Part shown: positions 16,966 through 24,759 of the stretch, piece after piece
How the letters are laid out: each line of letters starts with the position of its first letter
How positions within the stretch are numbered: position 1 is the first letter of the stretch
NCBI RefSeq assembly: GCF_014642405.1
Contig: NZ_BMIN01000007.1
Location: 62,001 to 126,000 of the forward strand
Source of the DNA: Pontibacillus salipaludis
GTDB lineage: Bacteria; Bacillota; Bacilli; Bacillales; BH030062
Length of the DNA: 64,000 nucleotides
Direction of reading: 5' to 3'
The notes under the pieces: model-generated
What the model saw: only the letters and a program-made list of their open reading frames with translations
The model's database searches: none
Told to the model about the DNA's origin: nothing
Program-made: the position numbers and the translations under genes

Positions 16966-17370
16966 CTATGTAATCATCTTTAGCAAGAATTCTTGATCCT
17001 CTTTAAAGGCTAGTGGGAGAATAGCCAGTTCTTCCTTGGTCTTCCATTCAATGGCATGGATTAACTGATCAGGGTCCTGAAGTTTTCGGGTACCCCCAAT
17101 TACTTTCACCTTAAAATAATGAACTTCATAATCTATCTGATGGTTCTCATTACGTCCTTTTTTTACGTTTACTTTTTCAATAATTTCAGCCTTATTTCCA
17201 GTTTCTTCATTAAATTCTCTCAAACAACATTCGTCATATGTTTCTCCTTCTTCCACGCCTCCTGAGGGTGCAGTCCATTTCTTCACTTCTTCTGGCTTAC
17301 CTTGCAACACCATCAGCAATTCATTATTTTCATTCACACATACTCCGGATGCTCCCTTCCATTTATGCAT
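16966..17370 (-). CDS. Nudix hydrolase
   Basis: This encodes about 134 residues: a single MutT-type fold with a perfect Nudix box, GX5EX7REXXEEXG, at about residues 37-58 (ends RELNEETG-like, here REFNEETG). It should hydrolyse a nucleoside diphosphate linked to another moiety; the substrate is not predictable. The start ATG at 17370 has GGAGG within the end of the upstream phosphatase gene, whose stop is three bases before it; this indicates translational coupling. An ATG at 17388 is less likely. Confidence 0.85.
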   Translation of the reverse strand: MHKWKGASGVCVNENNELLMVLQGKPEEVKKWTAPSGGVEEGETYDECCLREFNEETGNKAEIIEKVNVKKGRNENHQIDYEVHYFKVKVIGGTRKLQDPDQLIHAIEWKTKEELAILPLAFKEDQEFLLKMIT

Positions 17371-17372
17371 GT

Positions 17373-17915
17373 CTAATCCTCCATCCACATTCGTTCTACT
17401 GTTCTTCTAAAAGGTTTAATCCGATACACATCTGGGTTACTCAATCTTTTCCACTCTTCAAACCCAAAGCTTTGATCGAATTCTCCTAATATTAGCGACA
17501 TCAAGTTCCCATGTGTGACAAGAATAATTATTTCTCCTTCTCCATGAAGCACTTCTTCTAAAACAGACATAGCCCGTTCCGATGCTATACGACTAGTTTC
17601 GCCTCCTTCATAGGCAAGCTCCATGTCATAGTAGGTACGTTCTAACTTTTCTAACCAGTCTGTGAGAGGCTCACTACTTAACCGTCGTTCTTCAAGTCTT
17701 ATCTCCTCTTCAATGGCGACACCTTTCTCTAGCCCAAGAGGTTGGATTGACTGAATCGCTCGTTTATAGGGGCTAGTCACAATTCGATCAACTTCTTTAC
17801 CTTGGAAAAACACCCGTAACTTCTCCGCATGGGCCATCCCTTCTTTTGTTAGCGAAGCTCCTGGCTCTTGCCCTTCAGCTTTACAATGTCGGATGATATA
17901 AACTTCTTTATTCAC
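17373..17915 (-). CDS. Histidine phosphatase family protein
   Basis: This encodes 180 residues. The RHC motif (IIRHCKAEG, about 7-15) carries the phospho-accepting His; the second catalytic His is in LVTHGNL (about 133-139), and the R in SPYKRAIQS (about 48-56) completes the pocket. This is the phosphoglycerate-mutase-like branch with unknown small-molecule substrate. The start is GTG at 17915 after GGGAGGTG. It is transcribed with the Nudix gene that begins immediately after its stop codon, so the two may act on related phosphorylated metabolites. Confidence 0.83.
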   Translation of the reverse strand: MNKEVYIIRHCKAEGQEPGASLTKEGMAHAEKLRVFFQGKEVDRIVTSPYKRAIQSIQPLGLEKGVAIEEEIRLEERRLSSEPLTDWLEKLERTYYDMELAYEGGETSRIASERAMSVLEEVLHGEGEIIILVTHGNLMSLILGEFDQSFGFEEWKRLSNPDVYRIKPFRRTVERMWMED

Positions 17916-18173
17916 GTCACTGCACCTCCCGAATTTCCTACTACATACTTCTACTCTTCCATACGATTACCTCCACAAACATACTTTTTCTGACAAAAAA
18001 TGTAGTTCCTTTTACTCCAACCGAAAGAAGGATATTCTGTTAATTGCTCCATTTATAACCAAGACTTTTCATTCATTCTGCTAGTGAATATGAACGAATT
18101 CGCAAATTTCTGAAAGGAAATGATCCAGAACAAGAAGAAGTGAACGCGTACAGAATTAAAGGAGGAATGAGAA

Positions 18174-19226
18174 ATGAAACGACAATTAGTGACACTTACT
18201 TTAGCAGGAGCTTTAATAACTTCAACAGGTGCTTTCGCTAACACCAGCACCATTATTGCAGGAGAAAACGGACCAAACGGACCGAACTACAACGGGAACG
18301 AAACCATTAAAAATGAGCGTCTGCATTCATATGAAGAAATGTCTGACCTTCTTCAAAAACTTGATCAAAAATCAGAAGCACTAGAATTAGAGGTATTTGG
18401 ACAATCTGTCAAAGAGCGAGATTTGTATCTTGCGAAGTTTGGTATGAATGAAGATAATCCAACGATCCTCTTCCTTACACAACAACATGGGAATGAAACC
18501 TTAACCACTGAGGGAGCACTTCAACTGATCAAATACTTAACAAACAACAGTAAGGAAGTGAAACATATCATAGAAAACGTGAATATTCTTGTAGCCCCAA
18601 GGCTAAATGTTGACGGTGCTGAAGGAGACGTTAACTTCTCATTAGATGATTACGTTTCAGGTACGCATACAAGATACAATGCAAATGGGGTAGATTTAAA
18701 CCGCGATCATGTTGACCGTGAACAACCAGAAACGAAAGCATTACATGAAAACGTTTTGCAAAAATATAGTCCAGACTATATGATTGACCTTCACCATCAA
18801 GGTACACAAACAACCCTTGGTGACACAGGTGAGCTTGTATCAGGTTCAATCCTTTATCCAACGAATTCTGAAGTAGATGAGGAAGTTAGAGAGCAATCTA
18901 AGAAACTAGGTGCGGTCGTTTACAACGCTGTTGATTCCAAAGGATATGGGTTACTATCGAAGTACCCTGGTGGAACTGCCCAAACAATTAGCCGAAATGG
19001 GCTGGCTGCTGAATACGGAATTTCCACTTTATTATTTGAGATGAGAGGCATGGCTGATCATTACCGTGAAGATTACGTATTAGGCCAGAAGAGTAACGGA
19101 TACTTGATTCAACAAGCTGTTGTAGCCATGAAATCTACTTTGGAGGCTTTAGCTGATGATACATTAGAATCCGCTGACGCTTCCTTTTGGGACACACTAC
19201 CTGAAAGCAACTATTCTGGCGAATAA
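18174..19226 (+). CDS. Secreted M14 zinc carboxypeptidase
   Basis: This encodes 350 residues with an N-terminal Sec signal peptide ending near AFAN (about residue 23). Zinc ligands are HGNE (His105, Glu108) and a His in DLHHQG (about 207-208); the substrate-pocket NVDG/DLNRDH segments lie at about 145 and 174-179, and the catalytic Glu is in LLFEMRG (about Glu289). It probably trims peptides or peptidoglycan stem peptides outside the cell. The ATG follows AAAGGAGGA. A terminator lies just downstream. Confidence 0.88.
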   Translation: MKRQLVTLTLAGALITSTGAFANTSTIIAGENGPNGPNYNGNETIKNERLHSYEEMSDLLQKLDQKSEALELEVFGQSVKERDLYLAKFGMNEDNPTILFLTQQHGNETLTTEGALQLIKYLTNNSKEVKHIIENVNILVAPRLNVDGAEGDVNFSLDDYVSGTHTRYNANGVDLNRDHVDREQPETKALHENVLQKYSPDYMIDLHHQGTQTTLGDTGELVSGSILYPTNSEVDEEVREQSKKLGAVVYNAVDSKGYGLLSKYPGGTAQTISRNGLAAEYGISTLLFEMRGMADHYREDYVLGQKSNGYLIQQAVVAMKSTLEALADDTLESADASFWDTLPESNYSGE

Positions 19227-19237
19227 CCCCTATCAAG

Positions 19238-19266
19238 ACGAGCCCTTATGAATAAGGGCTCGTTTT
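19238..19266 (+). terminator. Intrinsic terminator of M14 peptidase gene
   Basis: ACGAGCCCTTAT and ATAAGGGCTCGT pair perfectly and are followed by TTTT. Confidence 0.9.
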
Positions 19267-19302
19267 ACTTTCTCTCACTCGAATTGTCATCTTTCCCCTT
19301 CC

Positions 19303-19338
19303 AATAAAAAAGCAAGCACTCATCATGGAGTGCTTGCT
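19303..19338 (-). terminator. Intrinsic terminator of cell-wall hydrolase gene
   Basis: AGCAAGCACTC and GAGTGCTTGCT form an 11-bp stem; the preceding six A on the plus strand give a T-tract to the minus-strand transcript. Confidence 0.85.
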
Positions 19339-19349
19339 CTATTTATCTA

Positions 19350-19931
19350 TTATTTCATAAATACGTGGTCACCAATAACCGTTGTCACTTCTTTTTGACT
19401 TAAATAGTCACTTTGTGCTTTATCAGGGTTATAGAAAAAGAGAGAGTCATTGTCATATCCTTGATAATCAAGAGCTTCTTGAACAGCACGCTTCGATTCA
19501 GCGCTAGCTGCCTCTTTAATCGTTCCATTTAACACAGGAGAAAACTGGATCCCGTCATGAATAACGCCATGAATGGAATTAGGGAAAAGATCACTTTCAA
19601 CACGGTTTAAGACTACCGTAGCCACAGCTACTTTCCCCGCATAGCTCTCACCCTTAGCCTCCGCTTCAACAAGACGACTCAATAAATCTCTTTCATAATT
19701 GTTAGGAACGACAGGAAGCTTCAACTGATCTCCTGGATGAATAGTAGATTCACCCTTATCATTCATCTCCTGAAGTTGTTTATAAGATAATCCATATTTC
19801 GTAGCGATTTTATATATAGATTCGCCCTTTTGGACGGTATGAGTATTGGCATGAGCTTCACTTTGGCCTGGAAATGAAAAAGCGAAAATTGAACAAGTAA
19901 TAGTTGCAATCATTCCTAATTTCTTTAACAC
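19350..19931 (-). CDS. LysM-containing SleB/CwlJ-type cell wall hydrolase
   Basis: This encodes about 193 residues. A signal peptide (about 1-26) is followed by one LysM domain (about 30-72: HTVQKGESIYKIATKYGLSY) and a hydrolase_2 (SleB/CwlJ) domain beginning RLVEAEAKGESYAGKVAVATVVLNRV, with the catalytic Glu in VEAEAKGE. Such proteins cleave spore-cortex or vegetative peptidoglycan; the LysM-plus-hydrolase_2 order is like YkvT. The start is GTG at 19931, nine bases after GGAGGT; longer forms in this frame have no signal peptide and no ribosome site. Confidence 0.87.
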   Translation of the reverse strand: MLKKLGMIATITCSIFAFSFPGQSEAHANTHTVQKGESIYKIATKYGLSYKQLQEMNDKGESTIHPGDQLKLPVVPNNYERDLLSRLVEAEAKGESYAGKVAVATVVLNRVESDLFPNSIHGVIHDGIQFSPVLNGTIKEAASAESKRAVQEALDYQGYDNDSLFFYNPDKAQSDYLSQKEVTTVIGDHVFMK

Positions 19932-20106
19932 GTTGCATCGACCTCCAAGTTGCTGTTTTCTGATATTAAGGTAACACATGAGTGAACTCATTTTCACTAT
20001 TAATTGTTGCCACTACTGGAAGAGATAGCCGAAGATAGCAAGGATGGGAACCCATCGCCCACAAGTTGCATAGTGTATATGGACATTGGCCTAAGGAGGA
20101 AATCGA

Positions 20107-20349
20107 ATGTATTATCAACACACAGGCTGGCGTGAAGGGTGGATGGACCCACAATACCAGACATTAGTTGACCCATTTGTCATTCAGCGCCTTCAATCCG
20201 TAGTGGGAAATGAATTAATCATCGAAACAACAAAAGATACGACAAGAGGAACCTTAACAGAAGTACAGCCTGATCATATTGTACTTCAGATCGGAGATTC
20301 AACATTTTTCATACGCATTCAACAAATTGTCTCGATTATGCCTTTATAA
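20107..20349 (+). CDS. DUF2642 family protein (YuzF-like)
   Basis: This encodes 80 residues. The body VDPFVIQRLQSVVGNELIIE, then RGTLTEVQPDHIVLQIGDSTFFIRIQQIVSIMP, is the Sm-like DUF2642 fold found in small, often sporulation-associated Bacillaceae proteins (YuzF, CotD-neighbour families). The N-terminus YYQHTGWREGWMDP is aromatic. The ATG follows AAGGAGGAAATCG. It stands alone between a minus-strand hydrolase gene and a fold-back repeat. A role in spores is likely from the family but not shown here. Confidence 0.75.
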   Translation: MYYQHTGWREGWMDPQYQTLVDPFVIQRLQSVVGNELIIETTKDTTRGTLTEVQPDHIVLQIGDSTFFIRIQQIVSIMPL

Positions 20350-20580
20350 CTGCAGAGTATATAGTAGAAAATCACCGTATTGCAATCCCCCACAGACACC
20401 TCGAACTACGAGTTTAAAGCTTTTTTGAGTACGCTGTTCAGTTCAAGTTTAGCCCGCTAATCTTAATTACTACAATTTGAGACCTTGAAATGCGGAAGTG
20501 AACGTTACAGTATGAAGACTAAGACAGACTTGGCAAAAACTCGATTCCCTGCGGTGAGACCGATCCATTATTAATATGGC
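20350..20580. other. Intergenic stretch without recognised function
   Basis: Nothing codes here. The end of this stretch leads into the fold-back element that starts at 20581. No promoter or hairpin stands out. Confidence 0.4.
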
Positions 20581-20763
20581 GACGTTTTTGTTTACTCTAT
20601 AACAACGGAGGTGGTCTTGGGAAAATGCGAGACTCCCGCGGAAAGACGGGCTTCAGAGATCCCGCAGGGAGTGAAACGACTGAGGAAGCTCTGGAGTTCG
20701 TCCGCAGGAAAGCGAGCGTTTTCCCAAGACCACCTATCCCTCACTATAGCAAACAAAACGTTA
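20581..20763 (+). repeat. Fold-back element copy 1 (plus orientation)
   Basis: Nested arms: the outer pair is ACGTTTTTGTTT near 20582 with AAACAAAACGT ending 20761; the inner pair AGGTGGTCTTGGGAAAA (20609-20625) is exactly complementary to 20719-20735. Between them lies the family core GCGAGACTCCCGCGG ... AGGAAGCTC ... CCGCAGGAAAGCGAG. Not coding: the short frame here is closed elsewhere in the family. Related copies are at 22.9, 23.1, 27.7, 27.9 and 45.7 kb. Confidence 0.88.
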
Positions 20764-20889
20764 TACTATACCGATTCAGTACCTATTTTTCTCATGTTCA
20801 ATAAAGGTCAAAATAAAACTTTTATAGAACTACTTCGTAGAACACATGACTAAAGACGCTCCCTATACATAGAGAGCGTCCCACCCGAG

Positions 20890-22008
20890 TTATGCCGTGC
20901 GTAAGAAAGAAGCCACAATTGAAACAATACCATATACCCCAAATGTTAACGCATATCCTATACCGCCTACTAATCCACCAGCAAGAATGGAACCCATCAC
21001 TTGGCCGATCGATAGCATTAAGAATGGAACCCCTATACCAAGGGAAGCGTTTGAAGAGAAAACGCGAATACCCCAAACAATAAGCAATCCACACATAAAC
21101 AAGTTTGCAATACCGAATAAAGCCGCTGCTGTATAAGCTAAGAATAGATTTCCAGGAGCCACAGCAAGCAAAATAGGAGCAACCCCCATCATGACGCCAA
21201 ATATGGTATAGGTCGCTTGTAAACCAATCTTCTCAATAACGGCACCCCCAAGGCCACTCAATGTGCCAAAAAGACCGATGACGATCCAAAATAGAGAGAG
21301 TTCTAGATTGGTATAATCACCTGAAACTTCAATATAAGAACGCGAGAACGTCCAAAAGCAAGCGCTAGAAGCCCCCATTAAGATTGATCCTATTACAATA
21401 GAAGGACTCCCTTTTAAAGCACTAAGCGACAAGCGTCCTTGTTCAAATCGAAGCGACGATTCTTCTTTTGGAATAATTTTGTAGTTCCAGATTAATACGA
21501 TTAACGCTATGGCCGCATAGATTAAATAGGTCATGCGCCAATGGGGCGTCAGCAGAATCGCAGCCATTCCTGTTACCACAATTCCAATACTCGTTCCGGA
21601 GTTAATCCATGTGTTGGCTTTACCTTGTAAAGGCTCCTTAATCCATAAGGAAATGGCTGCCCCATAAGGTGGAGATACGAGCCCCGTACTGCCCCCTGCC
21701 AACAAAACCCCGAGCGCAAGTGTCCACTCCGATCTGGCCCCACTAATAATAAGTAAACCAAACAAAGCAAACGAACCCGCAAGTAAGATCATTTGTCGTG
21801 GACCTTTCCTCGACGTCTTTACTGTCGAATAGAGAATTGTAAAACAATATGCGAGATAAAATAGAGAAGATATAATACCAGATACTAGATCTGACATGCC
21901 GAAGGTGGCATGAATGTTTGGAAGCAATAAGCCATAGCTATAACGGGCTAGTCCGTACGTGACCGCGATCATCGTTACGCCAGGAAAAACGAGTTTCGTA
22001 AATTTCAT
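20890..22008 (-). CDS. MFS transporter (YbfB/YjiJ-like)
   Basis: This encodes about 372 residues with about eleven to twelve membrane segments and the YbfB/CynX-like MFS pattern (TYGLARYSYGLLLPNIHATFGMSDLVSGIISS near the N-terminus). The start ATG at 22008 follows AAGGTGG; the longer frame from 22080 would run across an operator and is rejected. It lies downstream of a TetR gene on the same strand but has its own copy of that gene's operator (22035-22055), so it is a likely TetR-controlled exporter of an unknown toxic compound. Confidence 0.85.
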   Translation of the reverse strand: MKFTKLVFPGVTMIAVTYGLARYSYGLLLPNIHATFGMSDLVSGIISSLFYLAYCFTILYSTVKTSRKGPRQMILLAGSFALFGLLIISGARSEWTLALGVLLAGGSTGLVSPPYGAAISLWIKEPLQGKANTWINSGTSIGIVVTGMAAILLTPHWRMTYLIYAAIALIVLIWNYKIIPKEESSLRFEQGRLSLSALKGSPSIVIGSILMGASSACFWTFSRSYIEVSGDYTNLELSLFWIVIGLFGTLSGLGGAVIEKIGLQATYTIFGVMMGVAPILLAVAPGNLFLAYTAAALFGIANLFMCGLLIVWGIRVFSSNASLGIGVPFLMLSIGQVMGSILAGGLVGGIGYALTFGVYGIVSIVASFLRTA

Positions 22009-22034
22009 TATCCATTCCACCTTTTCATGAAATT

Positions 22035-22055
22035 TAGATAGAACGTTCTTTCTAC
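22035..22055. promoter_or_regulatory. TetR operator copy upstream of MFS gene
   Basis: TAGATAGAACGTTC followed by TTTCTAC matches the site upstream of the TetR gene at all but one position. It is centred on the palindrome AGAACGTTCT and lies 27 bp before the MFS start. Confidence 0.8.
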
Positions 22056-22141
22056 TTTGTGTAAAAAAAGATACGCTCACCGGTTGGGCAAGCAGATCGT
22101 CGCAGTCACGCTTTTGTTCCTATTGGTTTATGAGCTTATAC

Positions 22142-22173
22142 GAAAAACGGTACCCAAAGTTCGGATGCCGTTT
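22142..22173 (-). terminator. Intrinsic terminator of the TetR gene
   Basis: AAAACGG pairs with CCGTTTT, with extra inner pairing around CC/GG and A/T tracts. It ends one base before the TetR stop codon side and separates TetR from the MFS transcript. Confidence 0.75.
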
Positions 22174-22719
22174 TTAGTGATAGGTCTCTAGTAATCGTTT
22201 TGTCATGGTTATGGCGTGTGCGGTTGCTTGCTCCGAATCTGTTATCTGTGTCATCGAGGTTGCACCTTCTAAAATCAACAGGAATTGATAAGAGAAATCC
22301 TTATGTTCCTTGATTCCTATGCTCTCCCCAAGTTCTTCAAAAAATCGGAGTAGCTTCGCTTTATGATCACGTGCAATTTGAGCGATCTCAGGATTGGTCT
22401 CTGCATATACTTCAATTGCTCTTAGAAACATACAACCTTGAGGAGATACGTCACTCAAAAATCGTCCGTGCTGTTCAGCTAATGTAACAAAGGGTATATC
22501 TGTATGTTGGTCAACCGTACCCATATACGCCCAATACCGCTCCTCACGGTGTCTTATGGACTCCTCGACTAACTTGTCCTTTGATGAGAAGTGATTATAA
22601 AGCGTCATGGTAGCGACATTGGCCTCTTGTATAATCTGTTTCAGACCAACACCGTGAAATCCGTAATCGTAAAATAATTGTTCAGCTACGTTTAAGAGTT
22701 GTTCCCTCTTCTTACTCAA
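22174..22719 (-). CDS. TetR-family transcriptional regulator
   Basis: This encodes about 181 residues. The N-terminal HTH is typical: LLNVAEQLFYDYGFHGVGLKQIIQEANVATMTLYNHF, about residues 8-45. The C-terminal two-thirds is the helical ligand and dimer domain. The start is probably TTG at 22719, seven bases after GGAGG; the TTG at 22725 is too close to that site. Matching operators stand 17 bp upstream of this gene and before the MFS gene, showing self-regulation and control of the exporter. The inducer is unknown. Confidence 0.9.
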   Translation of the reverse strand: MSKKREQLLNVAEQLFYDYGFHGVGLKQIIQEANVATMTLYNHFSSKDKLVEESIRHREERYWAYMGTVDQHTDIPFVTLAEQHGRFLSDVSPQGCMFLRAIEVYAETNPEIAQIARDHKAKLLRFFEELGESIGIKEHKDFSYQFLLILEGATSMTQITDSEQATAHAITMTKRLLETYH

Positions 22720-22735
22720 TGGCAAACCTCCAGTT

Positions 22736-22756
22736 TAGATAGAACGTTCATTCTAC
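22736..22756. promoter_or_regulatory. TetR operator copy upstream of TetR gene
   Basis: TAGATAGAACGTTC followed by ATTCTAC, one base different from the copy at 22035-22055. It sits 17 bp before the TetR start and implies autorepression. Confidence 0.82.
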
Positions 22757-22886
22757 TTTAAAATTAGCACGGTAGGTTTGCTAAGTCAAAGATAAATTTT
22801 AAAAAAATAAGACTTTGTTACATTTCAATTTTATAATAGAACTGTTCAAGATTCGGCAGGATTATTGAAGACTCGAAAATGAGAGA

Positions 22887-23067
22887 ATGTTTCCGTTTGC
22901 GTTATTTGAGAATAAGGCGGTTGGGGAAATCACTCGCTTTCCGCGGCGAGCTGGGGAGCCTCCTCAGTCGCATTCGCTCCCTCCGGGGTCTCCCCTAGGC
23001 TCCAACTGCCGCAGGAGTCTCGCAATTTCCCCAACCACCTCTGCTATATATGGTGTTACAGAAACAT
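22887..23067 (-). repeat. Fold-back element copy 2a (minus orientation)
   Basis: The inner arms GGCGGTTGGGGAAAT (22916-22930) and ATTTCCCCAACCACC (23025-23039) pair with a single wobble; the outer arms ATGTTTCCGTT (22887-22897) and AACAGAAACAT-like sequence (to about 23067) also pair. The core, read on the minus strand, is GCGAGACTCCTGCGG ... GAGGAGGCTCC ... CGCGGAAAGCGAG. It is head-to-head with copy 2b. Confidence 0.88.
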
Positions 23068-23110
23068 GCCATATGAGGAAACATATCAGCTCTCACCACT
23101 CTCAAGATGC

Positions 23111-23286
23111 AGGGGCCGTTCTGAAAACTACAGCATGGGTGTCTGGGGAACGGGGAGACTCCTGCGGGAGAAAGAGGTCGACGAGACCCCGGACTGAACA
23201 AAGTGAAGGAGGAGGCTCGACAGCTCGCCCGCGGAAAGCGAGTCGTTCCCCAGACACCCCAAATACTAAACAAATGTAACGGCCCT
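23111..23286 (+). repeat. Fold-back element copy 2b (plus orientation)
   Basis: The outer arms AGGGGCCGTT (23111-23120) and AACGGCCCT (23278-23286), and the inner arms GGGTGTCTGGGGAACG (23137-23152) and CGTTCCCCAGACACCC (23244-23259), are exactly complementary. The core GGAGACTCCTGCGG ... GGAGGCTCG ... CCCGCGGAAAGCGAG is shared with the other copies. With copy 2a it forms a composite of about 400 bp; homology to the 27.7-kb composite continues to about 23345. Confidence 0.9.
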
Positions 23287-23383
23287 ATCCACACAAAAGT
23301 GTCTCAGCTTCGATTTTCCATATAAGGGGGCTTATGTGGAACAAATAAAAATCAACTATACACATTAACAGAGACATAAATAA

Positions 23384-23415
23384 ATACACATGCAGTCATG
23401 GGACTGCATGTGTAT
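23384..23415 (-). terminator. Hairpin at end of nucleosidase gene
   Basis: ATACACATGCAGTC and GACTGCATGTGTAT form a perfect 14-bp stem with a four-base loop directly after the nucleosidase stop codon. The following sequence is T-rich only in part. Confidence 0.75.
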
Positions 23416-23422
23416 AACAAGG

Positions 23423-24298
23423 TTACTTCTCTAAGTTAGAAGAGATATATTCTTTTACAACTTCAAACACATATTCCTGGTTAGAGCTAGCTGTCTCAGG
23501 GTTATACTGACCGCCGTTTGTCTTGTTGTTGGAAAGAATGCGTATACCTAGGAATGGGACATCGTAGGCTTTTGCAATTTGTGCTCCTGCTGCGCCTTCC
23601 ATTTCTTCAACAGACGTTCCGTAGTTTTCATGGAACCATTGAATGCGGTCGACTTCGTTATTCCATACATCCGCTGATCCGATTGTACCTTCGACAACTT
23701 TTCCTTCTGTATGCACGTCCTTAACCGCCTTCGCTGCTTCAAGAAGTTCTTCGTCCCCTTCATAGAATCGCGCTTTCTCCGCATTCGGGTCTTCACCAGC
23801 ACTTCCTTCAGAGGCCATTAAGTCCATCGGGATCCAGTTCGTTGGCTCAATCCCTTCACCATCCGCGCGGTCTCCCGTTTTAAGAGATCCGATGTTGGTG
23901 GTTTTTTCACCTAATACAATATCAAATACATTTAAATTCGGATCATGTCCTCCAGAAGTACCCTGGTTGATGATTGCTGCTGGATTGTAGCGTTCGATTG
24001 CAACGGCTGTTGCAGCTGCTGTATTTTCCATTCCCTTACCTGTCTTGGCAACGATGACAGGATATCCATCGAGCGTTCCTTTATAAAATACAAACGTTCC
24101 TGACGTTTCTTCTTCCACATCTGATAATTTCTCAGCAAAATTTTCAGCTTCAATAGGCATTGGTCCTTGAACAAGGATCGGTTGAGCCGTTTCTTCCTCT
24201 GTTGTTTGTGACTCTGCTTTTGAACTACATCCTGCTAGTAGAATAAGAAATAATGCTGCAATGATGGCTACTTGCTTTGTGAATAGATTTTGCTTCAT
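23423..24298 (-). CDS. Surface lipoprotein nucleosidase/nucleoside phosphorylase (PNP_UDP_1, MTAN-like)
   Basis: This encodes 291 residues. A lipoprotein signal peptide ends in LAGC (Cys24), so the enzyme is anchored outside the membrane. The mature part is a phosphorylase-superfamily fold like 5'-methylthioadenosine/S-adenosylhomocysteine nucleosidase: VVAKTGKGMENTAAATAVAI is the substrate-proximal loop, INQGTSGG the conserved Gly-rich strand, and MEGAAGAQIAKAYDVPFLGIRILSN the catalytic Glu-Asn segment. It should split nucleosides to free base outside the cell. A guanine-type riboswitch and terminator precede it, so it is probably shut off by guanine or hypoxanthine. The neighbouring upstream gene encodes a lipoprotein nuclease. 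Confidence 0.83.
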   Translation of the reverse strand: MKQNLFTKQVAIIAALFLILLAGCSSKAESQTTEEETAQPILVQGPMPIEAENFAEKLSDVEEETSGTFVFYKGTLDGYPVIVAKTGKGMENTAAATAVAIERYNPAAIINQGTSGGHDPNLNVFDIVLGEKTTNIGSLKTGDRADGEGIEPTNWIPMDLMASEGSAGEDPNAEKARFYEGDEELLEAAKAVKDVHTEGKVVEGTIGSADVWNNEVDRIQWFHENYGTSVEEMEGAAGAQIAKAYDVPFLGIRILSNNKTNGGQYNPETASSNQEYVFEVVKEYISSNLEK

Positions 24299-24391
24299 CT
24301 GTAATCGCTCCTCTTTTGAGTTCTCTTGTTGTCCCTTAAATCATTCACCGATCCTCCTGTAACTCGATCTACTGAATTAAAAACCTCCATT

Positions 24392-24434
24392 AAAAAAGGC
24401 CTGGAATATGTAGAATCATTCTACCTTCCAGACC
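24392..24434 (-). terminator. Riboswitch-controlled intrinsic terminator
   Basis: On the minus strand GGTCTGGAA ... TTCCAGGCC (one bulge, with an inner GTAGAA/TTCTAC stem) is followed by six T. It stands between the guanine aptamer and the nucleosidase start. Confidence 0.85.
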
Positions 24435-24530
24435 AGCAAGTTAAAGTATGAGAAAACTATACAGACGTACATATAGCATTCCCTTTGAACGGCAACTAAA
24501 AAAGAAGAAGCCGTACATGTCTATACTTCA

Positions 24531-24601
24531 ACTCGTAGTCTAGTTCTTTCAATGGGAACCAGGTAGAAACGCTCAGACCTTATTACTGAGAATATACGAG
24601 T
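24531..24601 (-). ncRNA. Purine riboswitch aptamer, guanine type
   Basis: On the minus strand P1 is ACTCGTA/TACGAGT. P2 is CTCAG/CTGAG with loop TAATAAGGT. The joining segment GTTTCTACC is conserved. P3 is TGGTTC/GAACTA with loop CCATTGAAA. The three-way junction ends GAC, so the discriminator base is C, which pairs with guanine; adenine switches have U here. The strand just after P1 (complement of 24523-24535) can pair instead with the complement of 24437-24449, the base of the terminator, offering an alternative fold. The arrangement should switch off the nucleosidase when guanine or hypoxanthine is plentiful. Confidence 0.9.
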
Positions 24602-24713
24602 GATATAATTTTTAGGTTGTTACAAAGCAACTGTAACAGATGCATACAACCATTTCAACAAAAACACGAATGTTTTTTATTTACAATCAATTATCGTTCG
24701 TATTTTTAACGCT

Positions 24714-24748
24714 AAAAAATCTCTCTCCCAAAACGGGAAAGAGATTTT
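24714..24748 (-). terminator. Intrinsic terminator of nuclease gene
   Basis: AAAATCTCTCTCCC with GGGAAAGAGATTTT (one mismatch) and flanking A/T tracts, lying directly after the nuclease stop. Confidence 0.85.
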
Positions 24749-24759
24749 AAATAAGTGGT

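Noticed and set aside
20854-20880. GACGCTC/GAGCGTC hairpin after the MFS gene
   Set aside because: Short stem and no T-tract on the minus strand; too weak to call.
22887-23294. Overlapping frames of 130 and 99 codons on both strands
   Set aside because: They lie entirely in the inverted fold-back pair; similar frames appear in other copies only because of the GC-rich core and are not conserved in frame.
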